A stretch of 64,000 nucleotides of DNA from Streptomyces sp. NK15101 (GTDB lineage: Bacteria > Actinomycetota > Actinomycetes > Streptomycetales > Streptomycetaceae): NCBI RefSeq assembly GCF_020400725.1, contig NZ_JAINVG010000003.1, positions 62,001 to 126,000 of the forward strand. Reading direction: 5' to 3'. The notes beneath the pieces are model-generated. The model was not told where the DNA came from. It worked only from the letters and a program-made list of their open reading frames with translations, and searched no databases. Shown here piece by piece: positions 7,768 to 15,884 of the stretch (the first letter of the stretch is position 1; every line of letters begins with the position of its first letter). Made by a program: the position numbers and the translations under genes.

Positions 7768-9138
7768 TCATCGCCAGGCGACGGAGAAGCCGTCGAGGTC
7801 GATCCAGGTGACGGCGTTGTCGCTGGTGGGGCCGTACGCCGTGAGCGCGCCGGCGATGTTCGCCTCGACGCGGCACACGCAGCGTCCGGTGTTGTTGTTG
7901 CGGGGCACGTTCGCGCGCGTCACGTGGGTGGGGCGCAGCCGGTGCGGCAGGGTGGCGATCTTGCTGTCCGCGGTGAGGCCGGGCGAGCAGGTGAGGGTGC
8001 CGCGCAGCTGGAGGTAGGTGGTGCCGGCGAGGGCGATCAGGCGGCCGCGCGGGGGCTGGGCGCCGGGCGTGACGCCGGGTTCGAGGGCGAGGTCCTCCCA
8101 GTCCGCGAGGACCTTGACGCCGTCGACGGCGGGCTTCGTCGGGTACCAGCTGATCGTGACGTCGCGCGAGCCGGTCGTCCCCGGGACGGTGTTGCTGAAG
8201 CCGAACAGCAGGCGGTTCTCCCCGGTCGCGGGGTCGACCTCGATGGCGGCGCCCTCGGGTTCGCGCCGGGTGAGGCCGTCGGCGCTGGTGACGACCTGCC
8301 GGTCGAACCGCTCGCCGGTGGTCCAGGAGTACGAGGTGAGGAAGGCGACGCCCGGGAAGCCGTCGACGGGGAGCGTGGCCGGGTCCTCGTCGACGAAGTA
8401 CGGCGCCCACTGGTACCAGTAGAGGACGTCTCCCAGGACGGTGAAGCCCTGGGAGGTGAGCCTGGCCTCCAGGGGGTAGGGCGACGGCACGGGGGGCGTC
8501 GTCTCCTCGTCCACGCACGTCGACGGGAGGCCGTCGCAGTCCCGCATGACGAAGGTGGTGCCCACCGGGACCCAGTTGCCGGCGGCGGCCGCGGCGAGGT
8601 CGTAACGGGTGAACGTGCGCTTGCCGTCCTTGTGGTACATGACGCACAGGAGGTTGTTCACCGGGTCGATCGAGGGCCCGGTGCTCGAGGTGCTGCCGGG
8701 CGGCGTGAACTTCCGCAGCGTCGGGGAGTTCCCGTCGAGGATCGTGTTCTCCTGGTAGAGGAACCGCGTGACGGCCTTGCCGAAGGCGGCCTTGACCGTG
8801 CCGTCGGCCCTCTTGCTGAGGTGCAGCGGGCCGACCTCGGTCCAGACGTACGTCTCGGTGCCCTGCGGCTCCACGCCCATCGAGATGCCGTGCCCGAAGC
8901 CCTTCAGCTGCATCGAGTCGATGACCCTGCCGGTCAGACGGTCGATGCGGTTGAGCCGCATGTTGCCCTGCTCGATGTCCTCCTGGCTGCCGCTCTCCAT
9001 CTGCAGCACGAAGACGTACCCGTTGCGGGTGTCGGTCGCGATCGCCTGCGGCGCCGGGCCCTTCACCAGGTCGACGGTCTGGATGAGCCTGCCGGTGACG
9101 CCGGACAGGTCGACGCCGTTGGCGTCTGTCTTTCCCAT
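7768..9138 (-). CDS. TagC / phage receptor-binding-protein-like beta-propeller protein
   Basis: A 456-residue protein without a signal peptide. Residues 1-310 look like the P68-RBP/TagC-like propeller fold (repeats such as IATDTRNGYVFVLQM, SIDPVNNLLCVMYHKDG, FTVLGDVLYWYQW). Residues about 330-456 form a second domain shared with the secreted protein encoded immediately downstream. Members are often labelled phage baseplate or teichoic acid biosynthesis protein C, but no other phage or teichoic acid gene is nearby. Start ATG 9138 has GGGGGAGAG just upstream. Export without a signal would need another route, or the protein is cytoplasmic. Confidence 0.72.
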   Translation of the reverse strand: MGKTDANGVDLSGVTGRLIQTVDLVKGPAPQAIATDTRNGYVFVLQMESGSQEDIEQGNMRLNRIDRLTGRVIDSMQLKGFGHGISMGVEPQGTETYVWTEVGPLHLSKRADGTVKAAFGKAVTRFLYQENTILDGNSPTLRKFTPPGSTSSTGPSIDPVNNLLCVMYHKDGKRTFTRYDLAAAAAGNWVPVGTTFVMRDCDGLPSTCVDEETTPPVPSPYPLEARLTSQGFTVLGDVLYWYQWAPYFVDEDPATLPVDGFPGVAFLTSYSWTTGERFDRQVVTSADGLTRREPEGAAIEVDPATGENRLLFGFSNTVPGTTGSRDVTISWYPTKPAVDGVKVLADWEDLALEPGVTPGAQPPRGRLIALAGTTYLQLRGTLTCSPGLTADSKIATLPHRLRPTHVTRANVPRNNNTGRCVCRVEANIAGALTAYGPTSDNAVTWIDLDGFSVAWR

Positions 9139-9284
9139 GGTTCTCTCCCCCGGGGTCCCTGGCGGATCCCCATCGCGAAGAGGAGATCATCACACAGGGC
9201 GCGTCCGGCCGTGTGCCAGGATGCGTGTACCTGCCCTTCACCTCACCGGTCGGGCGGGGGCCGTACGACCCGAGGAGCGACAGC

Positions 9285-10070
9285 ATGAGCACCACCCCCG
9301 GCGGATACCTCTCCGGTCTCTTCTCCCTCGAAGGGCGCAACGCCCTCGTGACCGGCGGCAGTTCGGGCATCGGCAGGGCGATCGCCGGGGCACTGGCCCG
9401 CGCGGGCGCGCGGGTGGTCGTGATGGCCCGCAAGGAGGCCGAGCTCACCGCGACCGTCGACGAGCTGACGGCCGACGGCTGCCGGGCGGCCTGGGTGAGC
9501 GCCGACCTGAGCACCCGGGAGGGCATCAGGGCCGGGGCGGAGGCGGCGGCGGCCGTCTTCGGGGAGCCGGACGTCCTGGTGAACTCGGCCGGCATCAACC
9601 TCCGGCCGCCGTTCGGCGAGGTGGGCGAGGAGGTGTGGGACACGACGATGACCGTGAACCTGGAGGCGCCGTTCCTGCTCGGGCAGCGGTTCGGGCACGG
9701 CATGGCCGAGCGGGGCTTCGGCCGGATCATCCACATCACCTCGCAGCAGGCGCACCGCGCGTTCGTCCAGAGCGGGGCGTACGGGGTGTCCAAGGGCGCC
9801 CTGGAGTCGCTGGCCCGCTCGCAGGCCGAGGCCTGGTCCCCGTACGGGGTCACCGCCAACACCCTGGTCCCCGGCTTCGTGATGACCCCGCTCAACCGGC
9901 GCCTCTCCTCCGACCCGGAGAAGGTCGCCGCCCTGGCGGCCCGCACGATGGTCGGCCGCAACGGCCTGGCGGAGGACTTCGCGGGCGCGGCCGTCTTCCT
10001 GGCGAGCGCCTCCTCCGCGTACGTCACGGGCCAGTCGCTCTTCGTGGACGGCGGCTTCTCGGTGCACTGA
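9285..10070 (+). CDS. SDR family NAD(P)-dependent oxidoreductase
   Basis: A 261-residue classical short-chain dehydrogenase. The cofactor loop TGGSSGIG is at 23-30, NSAG at 100-103 and the catalytic S153-Y166-K170 triad lies in ITSQQAHRAFVQSGAYGVSK. The C-terminal VTGQSLFVDGGFSVH is typical of the FabG-like or gluconate 5-dehydrogenase-like group. The substrate cannot be inferred. Start ATG 9285 has GAGGAG seven bases upstream. It is divergent from the TagC-like gene and convergent with the SUKH-3 gene. Confidence 0.9.
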   Translation: MSTTPGGYLSGLFSLEGRNALVTGGSSGIGRAIAGALARAGARVVVMARKEAELTATVDELTADGCRAAWVSADLSTREGIRAGAEAAAAVFGEPDVLVNSAGINLRPPFGEVGEEVWDTTMTVNLEAPFLLGQRFGHGMAERGFGRIIHITSQQAHRAFVQSGAYGVSKGALESLARSQAEAWSPYGVTANTLVPGFVMTPLNRRLSSDPEKVAALAARTMVGRNGLAEDFAGAAVFLASASSAYVTGQSLFVDGGFSVH

Positions 10071-10071
10071 G

Positions 10072-10161
10072 GAGCCGGACCGGACGACGGAGCCGGACCG
10101 GACGACGGGGCCGGGTCGGACGACGGATCCGGGTCGGACGACGGGTCCGGGTCAGACGACG
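10072..10161. repeat. Five tandem 18-bp repeats between convergent genes
   Basis: Five consecutive units of the form GAGCCGGACCGGACGACG begin at 10072, 10090, 10108, 10126 and 10144. The first two are identical; the others differ at one to four positions. The last unit includes the stop codon and final codons of the minus-strand SUKH-3 gene (stop at 10152), so the array may have grown from that coding end. Confidence 0.8.
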
Positions 10162-10628
10162 TAGAAGTCCTCCGCGTCCCGCATGGGGAAGGCGTAGAGG
10201 CCCGTCATCGCCCCGTGCTTGCCGGTGCCCATGTAGTAGTCGCCGGTGTGGTGCATGCAGAAGAACCGGTTCCGCTCGTCCACGACGTACACCTCCCCGT
10301 CCGTGGAGTCCCAGCCGACCGGAAAGAGCCGCACGCCCAGCCTGCGGCCCAGCTCCGCCATGTCCTCGAAGAGACGGCCCCAGCCGGGAACGGGCGTGAA
10401 GTCGATGTAGGCGTCACGCTCGACGTCGTGCATCACCCGGAGCCCGGCGTGCTCGGTGAGGAAGGCGGTCGCGGCGGCGACGGGCTCCAGCGGGAACCCG
10501 CGCTTCCGGCTCTGCTCGACGGCCTCCGCGACGAACGCGGCAGCCTGCTCGGCGGCGTTGCGGCCGGGAGACCAGCCGTACTCGGCGAACCAGGCGTCGA
10601 CGTCCGCGGGCACCTGGAGACGGGGCAC
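10152..10628 (-). CDS. SUKH-3 domain protein (putative immunity protein)
   Basis: A 158-residue acidic protein. It opens with VDAWFAEYGWSPGRN and has an internal VMHDVERDAYIDFTPVPG and LGVRLFPVGWDSTDGEVYVV, followed by RFFCMHHTGDYYMG, which together fit the SUKH-3 group of the SMI1/KNR4 superfamily. Such proteins commonly neutralise nuclease or deaminase toxins of polymorphic toxin systems. No toxin gene adjoins it, so it is an orphan, or has another regulatory role. Start GTG 10628 has GAGGAG about seven bases upstream. The end lies in the 18-bp tandem repeat array. Confidence 0.8.
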   Translation of the reverse strand: MPRLQVPADVDAWFAEYGWSPGRNAAEQAAAFVAEAVEQSRKRGFPLEPVAAATAFLTEHAGLRVMHDVERDAYIDFTPVPGWGRLFEDMAELGRRLGVRLFPVGWDSTDGEVYVVDERNRFFCMHHTGDYYMGTGKHGAMTGLYAFPMRDAEDFYVV

Positions 10629-10836
10629 GAGGGGCTCCTCGGTCGTGTGGGCGGTCTTCGTGGAGGGCGGCTTCCCGGCAGACGGGCGGCTCAGCGCTTG
10701 CGGGCCAGGAGCCGCACCGCCACGTGACCGACAAGAACACCGTCTCCCTCTGCACGTCCGGTTCCCGGATCGGCCGCGAGGGGCTCACCCCGGAACCGCA
10801 TCCGGACTGGCCCCTCGCGCCCGCGGCCGCTCCGTG

Positions 10837-11241
10837 CTACTCGGTGGGCTCCAGACGCAGCGAGATCGAGTTGATGCAGTACCGCTGGTCCGTCGGGGTC
10901 GGGTAGCCCTCGCCCTCGAAGACGTGGCCCAGGTGGGAGCCGCAGCGGGCACAGCGGACCTCGGTGCGGATCATGCCGTGGGAGGTGTCCGCGACGAGCT
11001 CGACGGCCTCGCTGTCCTTCGGGTCGTAGAAGGACGGCCAGCCGCAGTGCGACTCGAACTTCTCGTTCGACGTGAAGAGCTCCGCACCGCAGGCGCGGCA
11101 GGAGTAGACGCCCTTCGTCTTCGTGTCGGTGTACTCACCGCGGAAGGCGGGCTCCGTGCCGGCCAGCCGGAGCACCTGGTACTCCGCCGGGGTCAGCTGC
11201 GCCTGCCACTCCTCGTCCGGCTTCTCGACCTCGTACGCCAT
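10837..11241 (-). CDS. msrB: Peptide-methionine (R)-S-oxide reductase
   Basis: A 134-residue MsrB that repairs methionine R-sulfoxide in proteins with thioredoxin. The structural zinc site is seen as C48-x2-C51 (CRAC) and C97-x2-C100 (CARC). The catalytic cysteine is C122 in the RYCINS motif and C66 in HCGWPSF is a possible resolving cysteine. Length is normal for the family. It starts 15 bp after the murC stop, so both are probably one transcript. About 200 bp without a gene separates it from the SUKH-3 gene. Confidence 0.96.
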   Translation of the reverse strand: MAYEVEKPDEEWQAQLTPAEYQVLRLAGTEPAFRGEYTDTKTKGVYSCRACGAELFTSNEKFESHCGWPSFYDPKDSEAVELVADTSHGMIRTEVRCARCGSHLGHVFEGEGYPTPTDQRYCINSISLRLEPTE

Positions 11242-11256
11242 CGTTCGTCCACTCCC

Positions 11257-12648
11257 TCAGTTCGACAGGCGGGCGAGGATCTTCGGACCGAGGTCCGTGA
11301 CGTCGCCCGCGCCCATCGTGAGAACGAGGTCGCCGGGGCCGGCCATTCCCGCGACGACGTCGGGGACCGACTCCTTGTCGTGGACGGCCGTCACATCGGC
11401 GCCGGCCCGCTCGGCGGCCGCGATGATCAGCTCGCTGGTGACGCCCGGGACCGGGTCCTCGCGGGCCGGGTAGATGTCGAGGACGACGGAGGCGTCGGCG
11501 AGGGCCAGCGCGTCGCCCATCTCCTTGCCCAGCTCCTGGGTGCGGGAGAAGAGGTGCGGCTGGAAGACGACGAGGAGGCGGGAGGCGCCGGCGGCGCCGC
11601 GCATGGCCTCCAGGTCGGCGGTCATCTCGGTGGGGTGGTGCGCGTACGAGTCGATGACCTGGACGCCCTTGGCCTCGCCCTTGAGCTGGAGGCGGCGGCC
11701 GACGCCGGTGTAGGCGGTGAGGGCCTGGGCGAGCACGGCCGGGTCGATGCCGGCGCGGGCGCCGGCGGCGAGGGCCGCGGCGGCGTTGTGGGCGTAGTGG
11801 CGGCCGGGCACGGAGACGGTGAAGGTGTGCTCGACGCCGTCGAGGAGGACGGTCACCTCGCTCTTCATGCCGTTCGGGACGATCTTCAGGATGCGGGCGT
11901 CGGAGTCCTCGGACTCGCCGACGGTGACGACGTGCAGGCCGTCGCGGTCCGCGACGCGGCGGGCCAGCTCACGGGCGCCGGCGTGCTCGCCGACGACCAG
12001 GGTGCCGCCGGGGCGGATCTTGGCGGTGAAGGCCTCGAAGGACTCGTAGATCTCGTCCATCGACGCGTAGTTCGCGTGGTGGTCCAGCTCGACGTTGAGG
12101 ACGATCGCGACCTGGGGGTCGTACTTCTGGAAGCTGCGGTCGCTCTCGTCGGCCTCGGCGACGAAGATCTCGCCGTCGCCGTGCCGGGCGTTCGTGCCGG
12201 GACCCGCGAGGTCGCCGCCGATGGCGTACGACGGGTCCAGGCCGAGCTCGGTGAGGGCGACGGCCAGCATGGAGGTGGTGGTCGTCTTGCCGTGCGTGCC
12301 GGCGACGGCGATCGCGCTCAGGCCGTCCATGAGGGAGGCGAGGGCGTCGGAGCGGTGGACGACGGGGATGCCGAGCTCCGCGGCGCGGGCCAGCTCGGGG
12401 TTGTCGGCGCGGATGGCGCTGGAGACGACGACGGCGGAGGCGTCGTCGGCGAGGTGCTCGGCGGCGTGGCCGATGTGCACGGTGACGCCGAGGGCGCGCA
12501 GCGACTCGGCGGTCGCGGACTCCTTGGCGTCGCTGCCGGCGACCTTGGCGCCGCGCTGGGCGAGGATCTTCGCGATGCCCGACATCCCGGCACCGCCGAT
12601 GCCGATGAAGTGCGGCCGTTCCATGGCGGCGGGAATGGCGGGTGCCAT
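11257..12648 (-). CDS. murC: UDP-N-acetylmuramate--L-alanine ligase
   Basis: A 463-residue Mur ligase that adds L-alanine to UDP-MurNAc in the cytoplasm, the first step of the peptidoglycan stem peptide. The nucleotide-sugar loop GIGGAGMSG is at 16-24 and the ATP-binding loop GTHGKTTT at 117-124. Later EADESDRSF and the C-terminal VVFQPHLFSRT and MGAGDV are family signatures. Start ATG 12648 has GGGGAGAG just upstream; the frame is open further but contains no better start. It is away from a dcw cluster, as usual for Streptomyces murC, and heads a two-gene unit with msrB. Confidence 0.96.
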   Translation of the reverse strand: MAPAIPAAMERPHFIGIGGAGMSGIAKILAQRGAKVAGSDAKESATAESLRALGVTVHIGHAAEHLADDASAVVVSSAIRADNPELARAAELGIPVVHRSDALASLMDGLSAIAVAGTHGKTTTTSMLAVALTELGLDPSYAIGGDLAGPGTNARHGDGEIFVAEADESDRSFQKYDPQVAIVLNVELDHHANYASMDEIYESFEAFTAKIRPGGTLVVGEHAGARELARRVADRDGLHVVTVGESEDSDARILKIVPNGMKSEVTVLLDGVEHTFTVSVPGRHYAHNAAAALAAGARAGIDPAVLAQALTAYTGVGRRLQLKGEAKGVQVIDSYAHHPTEMTADLEAMRGAAGASRLLVVFQPHLFSRTQELGKEMGDALALADASVVLDIYPAREDPVPGVTSELIIAAAERAGADVTAVHDKESVPDVVAGMAGPGDLVLTMGAGDVTDLGPKILARLSN

Positions 12649-12758
12649 GCGGATCTCTCCCCGGGGTGGTTCGTGGCTGTCTGCCGCGCGGGCGACGGAC
12701 AGGCGTCTGGAAGCTCCCAGCCTAGTGGCTCCCGGCCGGGGACCCGGCGGGCGGCGGG

Positions 12759-12796
12759 TCCGTGTCCGCGCCCCCTGCACGGGGCGCGGACACGGA
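12759..12796. terminator. Strong hairpin between murC and the 156-residue stress-protein-like gene
   Basis: Perfect 16-bp arms TCCGTGTCCGCGCCCC (12759-12774) and its complement (12781-12796) with a six-base loop. It lies just downstream of the minus-strand gene ending at 12804 and upstream of murC, so it probably ends that transcript. Confidence 0.8.
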
Positions 12797-12803
12797 GCGT
12801 CCG

Positions 12804-13274
12804 CTACTCGCTGTGCGCGAAGAGCTTCAGGACGGGGACGCCGACCTTGTGGCGGGCCCGGGAGGCCCAGTCCCGGTGGAAGAACTCCTCCACGTAGTGC
12901 GGGGCGGTGAGAACGATCACCTCGTCCGCCTTCGACTCGTCGACCACCGCCTTCAACTTGTCGAGCGGGTGGTCCTCGACCACCTGGCCGACCGCTTCGC
13001 AGCCGGCCTTTCTCAGCGCCTGGAGCGAGACCTCCAGGGCCTGCTCGGCGGGACCCCTGGCCGCCTTGCCCTCCGGTTCGTCGCCCTCGTGGGCGGCGTC
13101 CTTGAGCTCACCCAGGGCGACGTCGTCGATGGCACGTAGCAGTACATCGGCCTGGTCACCACGCGGCTGCATGAGAACGATGAAGGACATGCCCTCGTCG
13201 CCGTGCAGGGTGGTGACGAATTCCACGTCGACGGACGTGAGGGGCTTCTCGATCATCAGAACGCTTGTGAACAC
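12804..13274 (-). CDS. Conserved small protein with UspA-like C terminus
   Basis: A 156-residue protein conserved in Streptomyces next to murC. It starts VFTSVLMIEKPLTSVDVEFV and ends DEVIVLTAPHYVEEFFHRDW then RHKVGVPVLKLFAHSE, which resembles the last strand and helix of universal-stress-protein folds. The middle is acidic. I recall database entries calling it indole-3-glycerol phosphate synthase, but there is no TIM-barrel length or TrpC motif, so that name is not supported. Start GTG 13274 has AAGGG upstream; ATG 13256 is an alternative. It is followed by a strong terminator. Confidence 0.7.
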   Translation of the reverse strand: MFTSVLMIEKPLTSVDVEFVTTLHGDEGMSFIVLMQPRGDQADVLLRAIDDVALGELKDAAHEGDEPEGKAARGPAEQALEVSLQALRKAGCEAVGQVVEDHPLDKLKAVVDESKADEVIVLTAPHYVEEFFHRDWASRARHKVGVPVLKLFAHSE

Positions 13275-13380
13275 CTGGGGAGCCCTTCTGCGGAAACCAT
13301 CCTTCCCCGTGCCCGCACGGGGTCTGCGACGGTAAGTGTGCCCAGCCGACACTAAGCGGAACGACAAATTCCGCCGATTG

Positions 13381-14172
13381 TCAGATCCGACGGTAGCGGG
13401 TGAAGAGGAAGCCGTCCTGCTCCAGCACGGAAGCCACCTGGAAGCGTGTCGGGACGGCCACCGCGGGCCCCCCGGCGATCCGTTGGGCGTCGCCCGCCGT
13501 CATGGTCGGCGAGATCGTCAGGCACAGCTCGTCGAGGACGTCCGCCCCCACGAACTGGCCGAGCAGCCGGGGCCCGCCCTCGGTCAGCTGGCGGCGCAGC
13601 CCGCGCTCCGCGAGCACCGCCACCGCGCGGGCCGGCACCACCCGGGCCCCGTCGCCCGCGAACAGCACCTCGGCGCCCGCCTCCCGGGCGGCCCGGATCC
13701 GGTCGGCGGGCGCGCCGGAGCCGGTGAGGAGCACGGTCGGCACCAGCGGCTCGGTGAAGAGCGGCAGGGAGAAGTCCAGGTCGAGGGAGGCGCTGACCAC
13801 GGCGATCACGGGTGCCGGGCCCTGTCCCGCGGCGGCCCGGCGGTCCGCGAAGGCCTCCCGCGCCCGGGCCGGGCGGTAGCCCTCGAGCCGCACCGTCTCG
13901 GCGCCCACCACGACCACGTCGGCGAGCCCGCGCAGGACGCCGAAGATCCGCATGTCGGTCTCGGAGGAGAGCGGCCGGGAGCGCCCCTCGTGCTGACCGG
14001 CGCCGTCGAGCGAGGAGACCATGTTGGCCCGCAGCCAGGTGCCGCCGCCCTCCGGATACGCGTAGGCGTCGGCGAGGGCGTCGAGCGACCACTCGCGGTC
14101 GGAGGCGGGCGACCACCCCTGGCCGGCGGCGGTCGAGGCTGTCATGTCCGTCACAGGGAAGAGCTGGCGCAT
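13381..14172 (-). CDS. RibD C-terminal (pyrimidine reductase-like) family protein
   Basis: A 263-residue protein with a dihydrofolate reductase-like fold of the RibD C-terminal class. Visible motifs are WLRANMVSSLDGAG at the start, VVVVGAETVRLEGYRPA in the middle, and LTEGGPRLLGQFVGADVLDE with a late ISPTM segment. There is no deaminase domain. NADPH-dependent reduction of a pyrimidine or pterin is likely; a role in riboflavin synthesis is not required. The ATG at 14172 immediately follows GCGAGG. It is divergent from zapE with only 36 bp between starts, so promoters overlap. Confidence 0.85.
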   Translation of the reverse strand: MRQLFPVTDMTASTAAGQGWSPASDREWSLDALADAYAYPEGGGTWLRANMVSSLDGAGQHEGRSRPLSSETDMRIFGVLRGLADVVVVGAETVRLEGYRPARAREAFADRRAAAGQGPAPVIAVVSASLDLDFSLPLFTEPLVPTVLLTGSGAPADRIRAAREAGAEVLFAGDGARVVPARAVAVLAERGLRRQLTEGGPRLLGQFVGADVLDELCLTISPTMTAGDAQRIAGGPAVAVPTRFQVASVLEQDGFLFTRYRRI

Positions 14173-14194
14173 CCTCGCAGTCTGGCACGGCGCT

Positions 14195-14200
14195 TACAGT
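14195..14200 (+). promoter_or_regulatory. -10 element of a probable leaderless zapE transcript
   Basis: TACAGT lies eight bases before GTG 14209, placing the expected transcription start at or next to the start codon. This is inference from spacing; the GGGGA at 14201-14205 is too close to act as a normal ribosome-binding site. Confidence 0.4.
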
Positions 14201-14208
14201 GGGGAACT

Positions 14209-15294
14209 GTGTCGACCCGTGCCCTCACCGAAGCGGCTTCCTCCGAAGCGGCCCCGCTCTCGCTCTGCTCCCGAGAGCCCCACGTCCCCGCCGACCGCCT
14301 CGTCGCGGAGATGGTGCCGCCGCCGCGCTTCGACTCCGTCCGTTTCGACACGTACCTGCCCGACCCGAACCAGCCGAGCCAGACGGACGCCGTCAAGACG
14401 CTGAGCTCCTTCGCCGAGGGCCTCGGCGGAGCACACGCCTCCGGCGCCGGCAAGCGGCGCTGGTTCGCGAAGAAGCCGGCCGCCCCGAGCGGCCCGCGCG
14501 GGGTCTACCTCGACGGCGGGTACGGCGTCGGCAAGACCCACCTGCTCGCCTCGCTGTGGCACGCGACCCCCGCGGAGCCCGCCCTGAAGGCCTTCGGCAC
14601 CTTCGTCGAGCTGACCAACCTGGTCGGCGCCCTCGGCTTCCAGCAGACCGTGAAGACGCTCAGCGGGCACCGTCTCCTCTGCATCGACGAGTTCGAGCTC
14701 GACGACCCGGGCGACACCGTCCTCGTCTCCAGCCTCCTCGGCAAGCTCGTCGAGGCGGGCGTGGCCCTCGCCGCCACCTCGAACACGCTCCCGGGCAAGC
14801 TCGGCGAGGGCCGCTTCGCCGCCGCCGACTTCCTCCGCGAGATCCAGGGCCTCTCCGCCCACTTCCGGCCGCTGCGGATCGACGGCGAGGACTACCGCCA
14901 CCGCGGTCTGCCCGAGGCCCCGGCCCCGTACTCCGACCAGGTCGTCACCCAGACCGCGTACGCGACGCCGGGCGCCTCCCTCGACGACTTCCCGCATCTG
15001 CTCGAACACCTGTCCAGGGTCCACCCGAGCCGGTACGGCGCCCTCACGGACGAGCTCAGCGCCGTCTGCCTCACGGACGTCCAGCCGGTCCCGGACCAGT
15101 CGACGGCACTGCGGCTCGTCGTCCTCGCCGACCGGCTCTACGACCGCGAGATACCCGTGCTCGCCTCCGGCCTGCCCTTCGACAAGCTGTTCAGCGAGGA
15201 GATGCTGAACGGCGGCTACCGCAAGAAGTACTTCCGGGCGATCTCGCGGCTCACCGCGCTCGCCCGCGACGCGAAGGGGCTCGTCGCGCAGTAG
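14209..15294 (+). CDS. zapE: ZapE (AFG1-like) ATPase
   Basis: A 361-residue AFG1/ZapE-family P-loop ATPase. Walker A is GGYGVGKTH (103-111) and Walker B LLCIDEFELDD (around 156-166); the sensor region ALAATSNTLPG follows. The late FDKLFSEEMLNGGYRKKYFR is characteristic of the actinobacterial version. In E. coli ZapE acts at the division septum and interacts with FtsZ; the Streptomyces role is not defined. The start GTG fits a leaderless transcript. The OsmC gene follows 33 bp downstream. Confidence 0.9.
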   Translation: MSTRALTEAASSEAAPLSLCSREPHVPADRLVAEMVPPPRFDSVRFDTYLPDPNQPSQTDAVKTLSSFAEGLGGAHASGAGKRRWFAKKPAAPSGPRGVYLDGGYGVGKTHLLASLWHATPAEPALKAFGTFVELTNLVGALGFQQTVKTLSGHRLLCIDEFELDDPGDTVLVSSLLGKLVEAGVALAATSNTLPGKLGEGRFAAADFLREIQGLSAHFRPLRIDGEDYRHRGLPEAPAPYSDQVVTQTAYATPGASLDDFPHLLEHLSRVHPSRYGALTDELSAVCLTDVQPVPDQSTALRLVVLADRLYDREIPVLASGLPFDKLFSEEMLNGGYRKKYFRAISRLTALARDAKGLVAQ

Positions 15295-15327
15295 CTTGGG
15301 GCCGTACCCGATCGAAAGGGATCCACC

Positions 15328-15753
15328 ATGGCCGCAACGCGCAGCGCCCACGCCGTCTGGGAGGGCGACCTCCTCAAGGGCTCCGGCACCGTCTCGCTCG
15401 ACTCCTCCGGTCTCGGTTCGTACGACGTGTCCTGGCCCGCCCGCACCGAGGAGCCGAACGGCAGGACCAGCCCGGAGGAGCTGATCGCCGCCGCGCACTC
15501 CTCGTGCTTCAACATGGCCTTCTCCAACGTCCTGGCCAAGGCAGGCAACCCGCCGGCCCGTCTGGAGACCAAGGCCGACGTGACCTTCGTGCCGGGCACG
15601 GGCATCACCACCAGCCACCTCACCGTGCGCGGCACGGTCCCGGGTCTGGACGCGGACAAGTTCCAGGAGCTGGCCGAGGACGCCAAGAAGAACTGTCCGG
15701 TGAGCCAGGCCCTCACCGGCGTGACGATCACGCTCAGCGCCGAACTGGACTGA
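15328..15753 (+). CDS. OsmC family peroxiredoxin
   Basis: A 141-residue OsmC/Ohr-type hydroperoxide reductase. The two active-site cysteines are C60 in AAHSSCFNMAFS and C123 in KNCPVSQAL. It would reduce organic hydroperoxides in the cytoplasm. The N-terminal half WEGDLLKGSGTVSLDSSGL is closer to OsmC than Ohr. Start ATG 15328 has GAAAGGGA nearby. It may be co-transcribed with zapE. Confidence 0.92.
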   Translation: MAATRSAHAVWEGDLLKGSGTVSLDSSGLGSYDVSWPARTEEPNGRTSPEELIAAAHSSCFNMAFSNVLAKAGNPPARLETKADVTFVPGTGITTSHLTVRGTVPGLDADKFQELAEDAKKNCPVSQALTGVTITLSAELD

Positions 15754-15884
15754 CACCCAGTCAGAACGGACGCCACACGGGGCCGTTGCGACCCGCATGG
15801 TTCTCCTGTCACCACCGTGCGTGATACACACATGCGGGTCACACGTCACACACCTGTCCGCCAACAGGAAAAGTGGGTTGCCTC

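Noticed and set aside
7768-9138. Prophage fragment
   Set aside because: The TagC/receptor-binding-like protein has no other phage genes, integrase or att sites around it.
10629-10836. Small gene between the SUKH-3 gene and msrB
   Set aside because: Short frames exist on both strands but run into neighbouring genes and lack a ribosome-binding site or plausible composition.
12804-13274. Indole-3-glycerol phosphate synthase
   Set aside because: Too short and lacking TrpC motifs.
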